From assembly GCA_948896875.1 (NCBI GenBank), contig CAQUWW010000136.1, forward strand, positions 1 to 8,129: 8,129 nt of DNA, in the 5' to 3' direction. Source of the stretch: an uncultured Acetatifactor sp. (GTDB lineage Bacteria > Bacillota > Clostridia > Lachnospirales > Lachnospiraceae). Shown in pieces: positions 6,752-8,129 of this stretch (positions are counted from its first letter, which is position 1; each line of letters opens with the position of its first letter). The notes under the pieces were generated by a model. That model saw nothing but the letters and a program-made list of their open reading frames with translations, had not been told where the DNA came from and did not search any database. The position numbers and the translations under genes are program-made.

Positions 6752-8128
6752 ATGAATATGAAAACAATTGAAAAGGCTCAGATTTATCACAACACACATA
6801 ACCCATTGCTTCCGCCCAAGCATCATATGCCGGATGTGGAGGCACATGTGATGTCGGACGGAAGGCTGTATCTGTACGGAAGCTATGATGCTTGTAAGAA
6901 GGAGTATTGCAGCAACTTTTACAGAGTGGCTTCCACTGCTGACATGGAAAATTGGATCGTTTCCGATAAGGTCATGAGTGGGACGAATGTTCCGTGGTTT
7001 GACGAGAATGCCAGTGTGGAAAAATCTCAGGGAGAGCCTACCCCCTTTATCCGAAAAATGATGGAGGAGATGGAAAAGAATCCGGAGCTTGACTATTTTG
7101 GAACTACTGTGGAAAAGGAACAGAAAGCTCTTTTGTATGCGCCTGACTGCATGGAGAAGGACGGAAAATATTATCTCTATTTCTGTATGGAGGATGGCAG
7201 TGAAGGAGTGGCTGTCTCAGAACACCCGGACGGCCTTTTCGGTTCATTTGTAAAACTGCCCTGCAAAGGAATCGATCCGGCTGTCTTTCTGGATGAGGAT
7301 GGTAAAGCTTATTATTTCTGGGGACAATTTTCCGCAAATGGAGTTATGCTGAATGACGACTGCAGATCCTTTGACAGTGATAGGGTGGTTCACGGGTTGG
7401 TCACGGAGCAGGAGCATTATTTTCACGAGGGATTTTCCATGCGGAAGATAGGAAATACTTATTATGCGGTATTTGCGGATATTGAACACGGAAAGCCTAC
7501 TTCTCTGGGATATGCCACGGCAAAATCGCCGTTAGGACCATTTTCCTACAGAGGAGTGATAATAGACAATAGTGGCTGTGACCCATCTACATGGAATAAT
7601 CACGGTTCTATTGAATGCTTTCAGGGGCAGTGGTATGTCTTTTATCATCGCAGCAGCCGTAATACGAAAATAAACCGCAGAGTATGTGCGGAAAAAATAG
7701 AGATTTTGCCGGACGGACGGATTCCGGAAGTCCTCATGACATCTCAGGGTCCCGGCGCTCCATTCGAGCCGGAGGAAAGAATGTATGGCTTCCAGACATG
7801 CGGATGCTTCGGAAAATGCTATATCGATTATGACGCGCATGGCGGGGAAGAATATCTGAAGGTGACAGAGGATGGGGACAGGGCTGTTTTCCGTTATCTG
7901 TCTCTGAAGACATTGCCTCAAAGCGTGGAAATCCGGAGCAGGGGCAGAGCAGGAATAGATATCTGTCTAAACAATGTATATGTAGGCGGGGGAGAAATAA
8001 CAGGGAACGGGAAGACAGTATTTTTGCTGGACTGCAGCCGGATAGACAGTCTTCAGGCGGAGATTGAACTGGTTTTTAAGCAGGTAGAGGAATTGGAATT
8101 GAATAGCATGGTGTTTCATGTGTCTTAA
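6752..8128 (+). CDS. GH43 family glycosidase with C-terminal CBM6-like domain
   Basis: A 458-residue family 43 glycosidase, complete, with its TAA one base before the window's end. GH43 enzymes are usually alpha-L-arabinofuranosidases, beta-xylosidases or exo-galactanases; the subfamily cannot be set by eye. The five-bladed propeller covers about residues 10-335. The three acidic residues are present: Asp28 in MPDVEAH (base), Asp175 in GIDPAVFLDEDGK (pKa modulator) and Glu226 in FHEGFSM (acid). His284 in NNHGSIECF with the following WYVFYHRS is also typical. An unusually long stretch (about 77-128) separates the first blade from the YAPDC motif of the second. Residues from about 345 form a beta-rich domain with a pattern like a small CBM6 (for example GIDICLNNVYVGGGEI), assigned weakly. 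There is no signal peptide, so it is likely cytoplasmic. It follows the GH78 gene by 86 nt with no visible terminator, consistent with the same operon. Confidence 0.9.
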   Translation: MNMKTIEKAQIYHNTHNPLLPPKHHMPDVEAHVMSDGRLYLYGSYDACKKEYCSNFYRVASTADMENWIVSDKVMSGTNVPWFDENASVEKSQGEPTPFIRKMMEEMEKNPELDYFGTTVEKEQKALLYAPDCMEKDGKYYLYFCMEDGSEGVAVSEHPDGLFGSFVKLPCKGIDPAVFLDEDGKAYYFWGQFSANGVMLNDDCRSFDSDRVVHGLVTEQEHYFHEGFSMRKIGNTYYAVFADIEHGKPTSLGYATAKSPLGPFSYRGVIIDNSGCDPSTWNNHGSIECFQGQWYVFYHRSSRNTKINRRVCAEKIEILPDGRIPEVLMTSQGPGAPFEPEERMYGFQTCGCFGKCYIDYDAHGGEEYLKVTEDGDRAVFRYLSLKTLPQSVEIRSRGRAGIDICLNNVYVGGGEITGNGKTVFLLDCSRIDSLQAEIELVFKQVEELELNSMVFHVS

Positions 8129-8129
8129 G

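Overview
The window is a run of five co-directional (+ strand) carbohydrate-utilisation genes. The strong GGAGG-type ribosome binding sites, mid-range base composition, tight gene packing and cysteine-rich cytoplasmic glycosidases suggest a gut-type anaerobic Bacillota, most likely Lachnospiraceae or a related clostridial group. This placement is inferred from style and family content; no marker gene is present.

Layout: (1) The 3' two thirds of an FGGY-family sugar kinase runs in from the left edge (to 946). (2) A DUF4432 aldose-1-epimerase-like protein follows 15 nt later (962-1936). (3) A gap of 233 nt holds a weak promoter candidate, a near-palindrome and a protein-like open frame on the minus strand. 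(4) A GH42 beta-galactosidase-family enzyme (2170-4233). (5) A 92-nt gap, then a GH78 alpha-L-rhamnosidase-family enzyme (4326-6665). (6) An 86-nt gap, then a GH43 glycosidase with a C-terminal beta-sandwich-like domain (6752-8128), whose stop codon lies one base before the right edge. No convincing intrinsic terminator separates any of the genes, so they may be one operon, possibly with a second promoter before the GH42 gene.

None of the three hydrolases starts with a signal peptide or contains a membrane segment, and all keep their expected catalytic carboxylates. The simplest reading is a cytoplasmic cassette. An imported oligosaccharide or plant glycoside carrying beta-galactosyl (or alpha-L-arabinopyranosyl), alpha-L-rhamnosyl and arabinosyl/xylosyl units would be trimmed by GH42, GH78 and GH43. 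A released sugar would then be brought to the right anomer by the DUF4432 protein and phosphorylated by the kinase. The transporter, regulator and sugar isomerases/aldolases that would complete such a locus are not in the window. No RNA genes, CRISPR arrays, insertion sequences or clear tandem repeats were seen.
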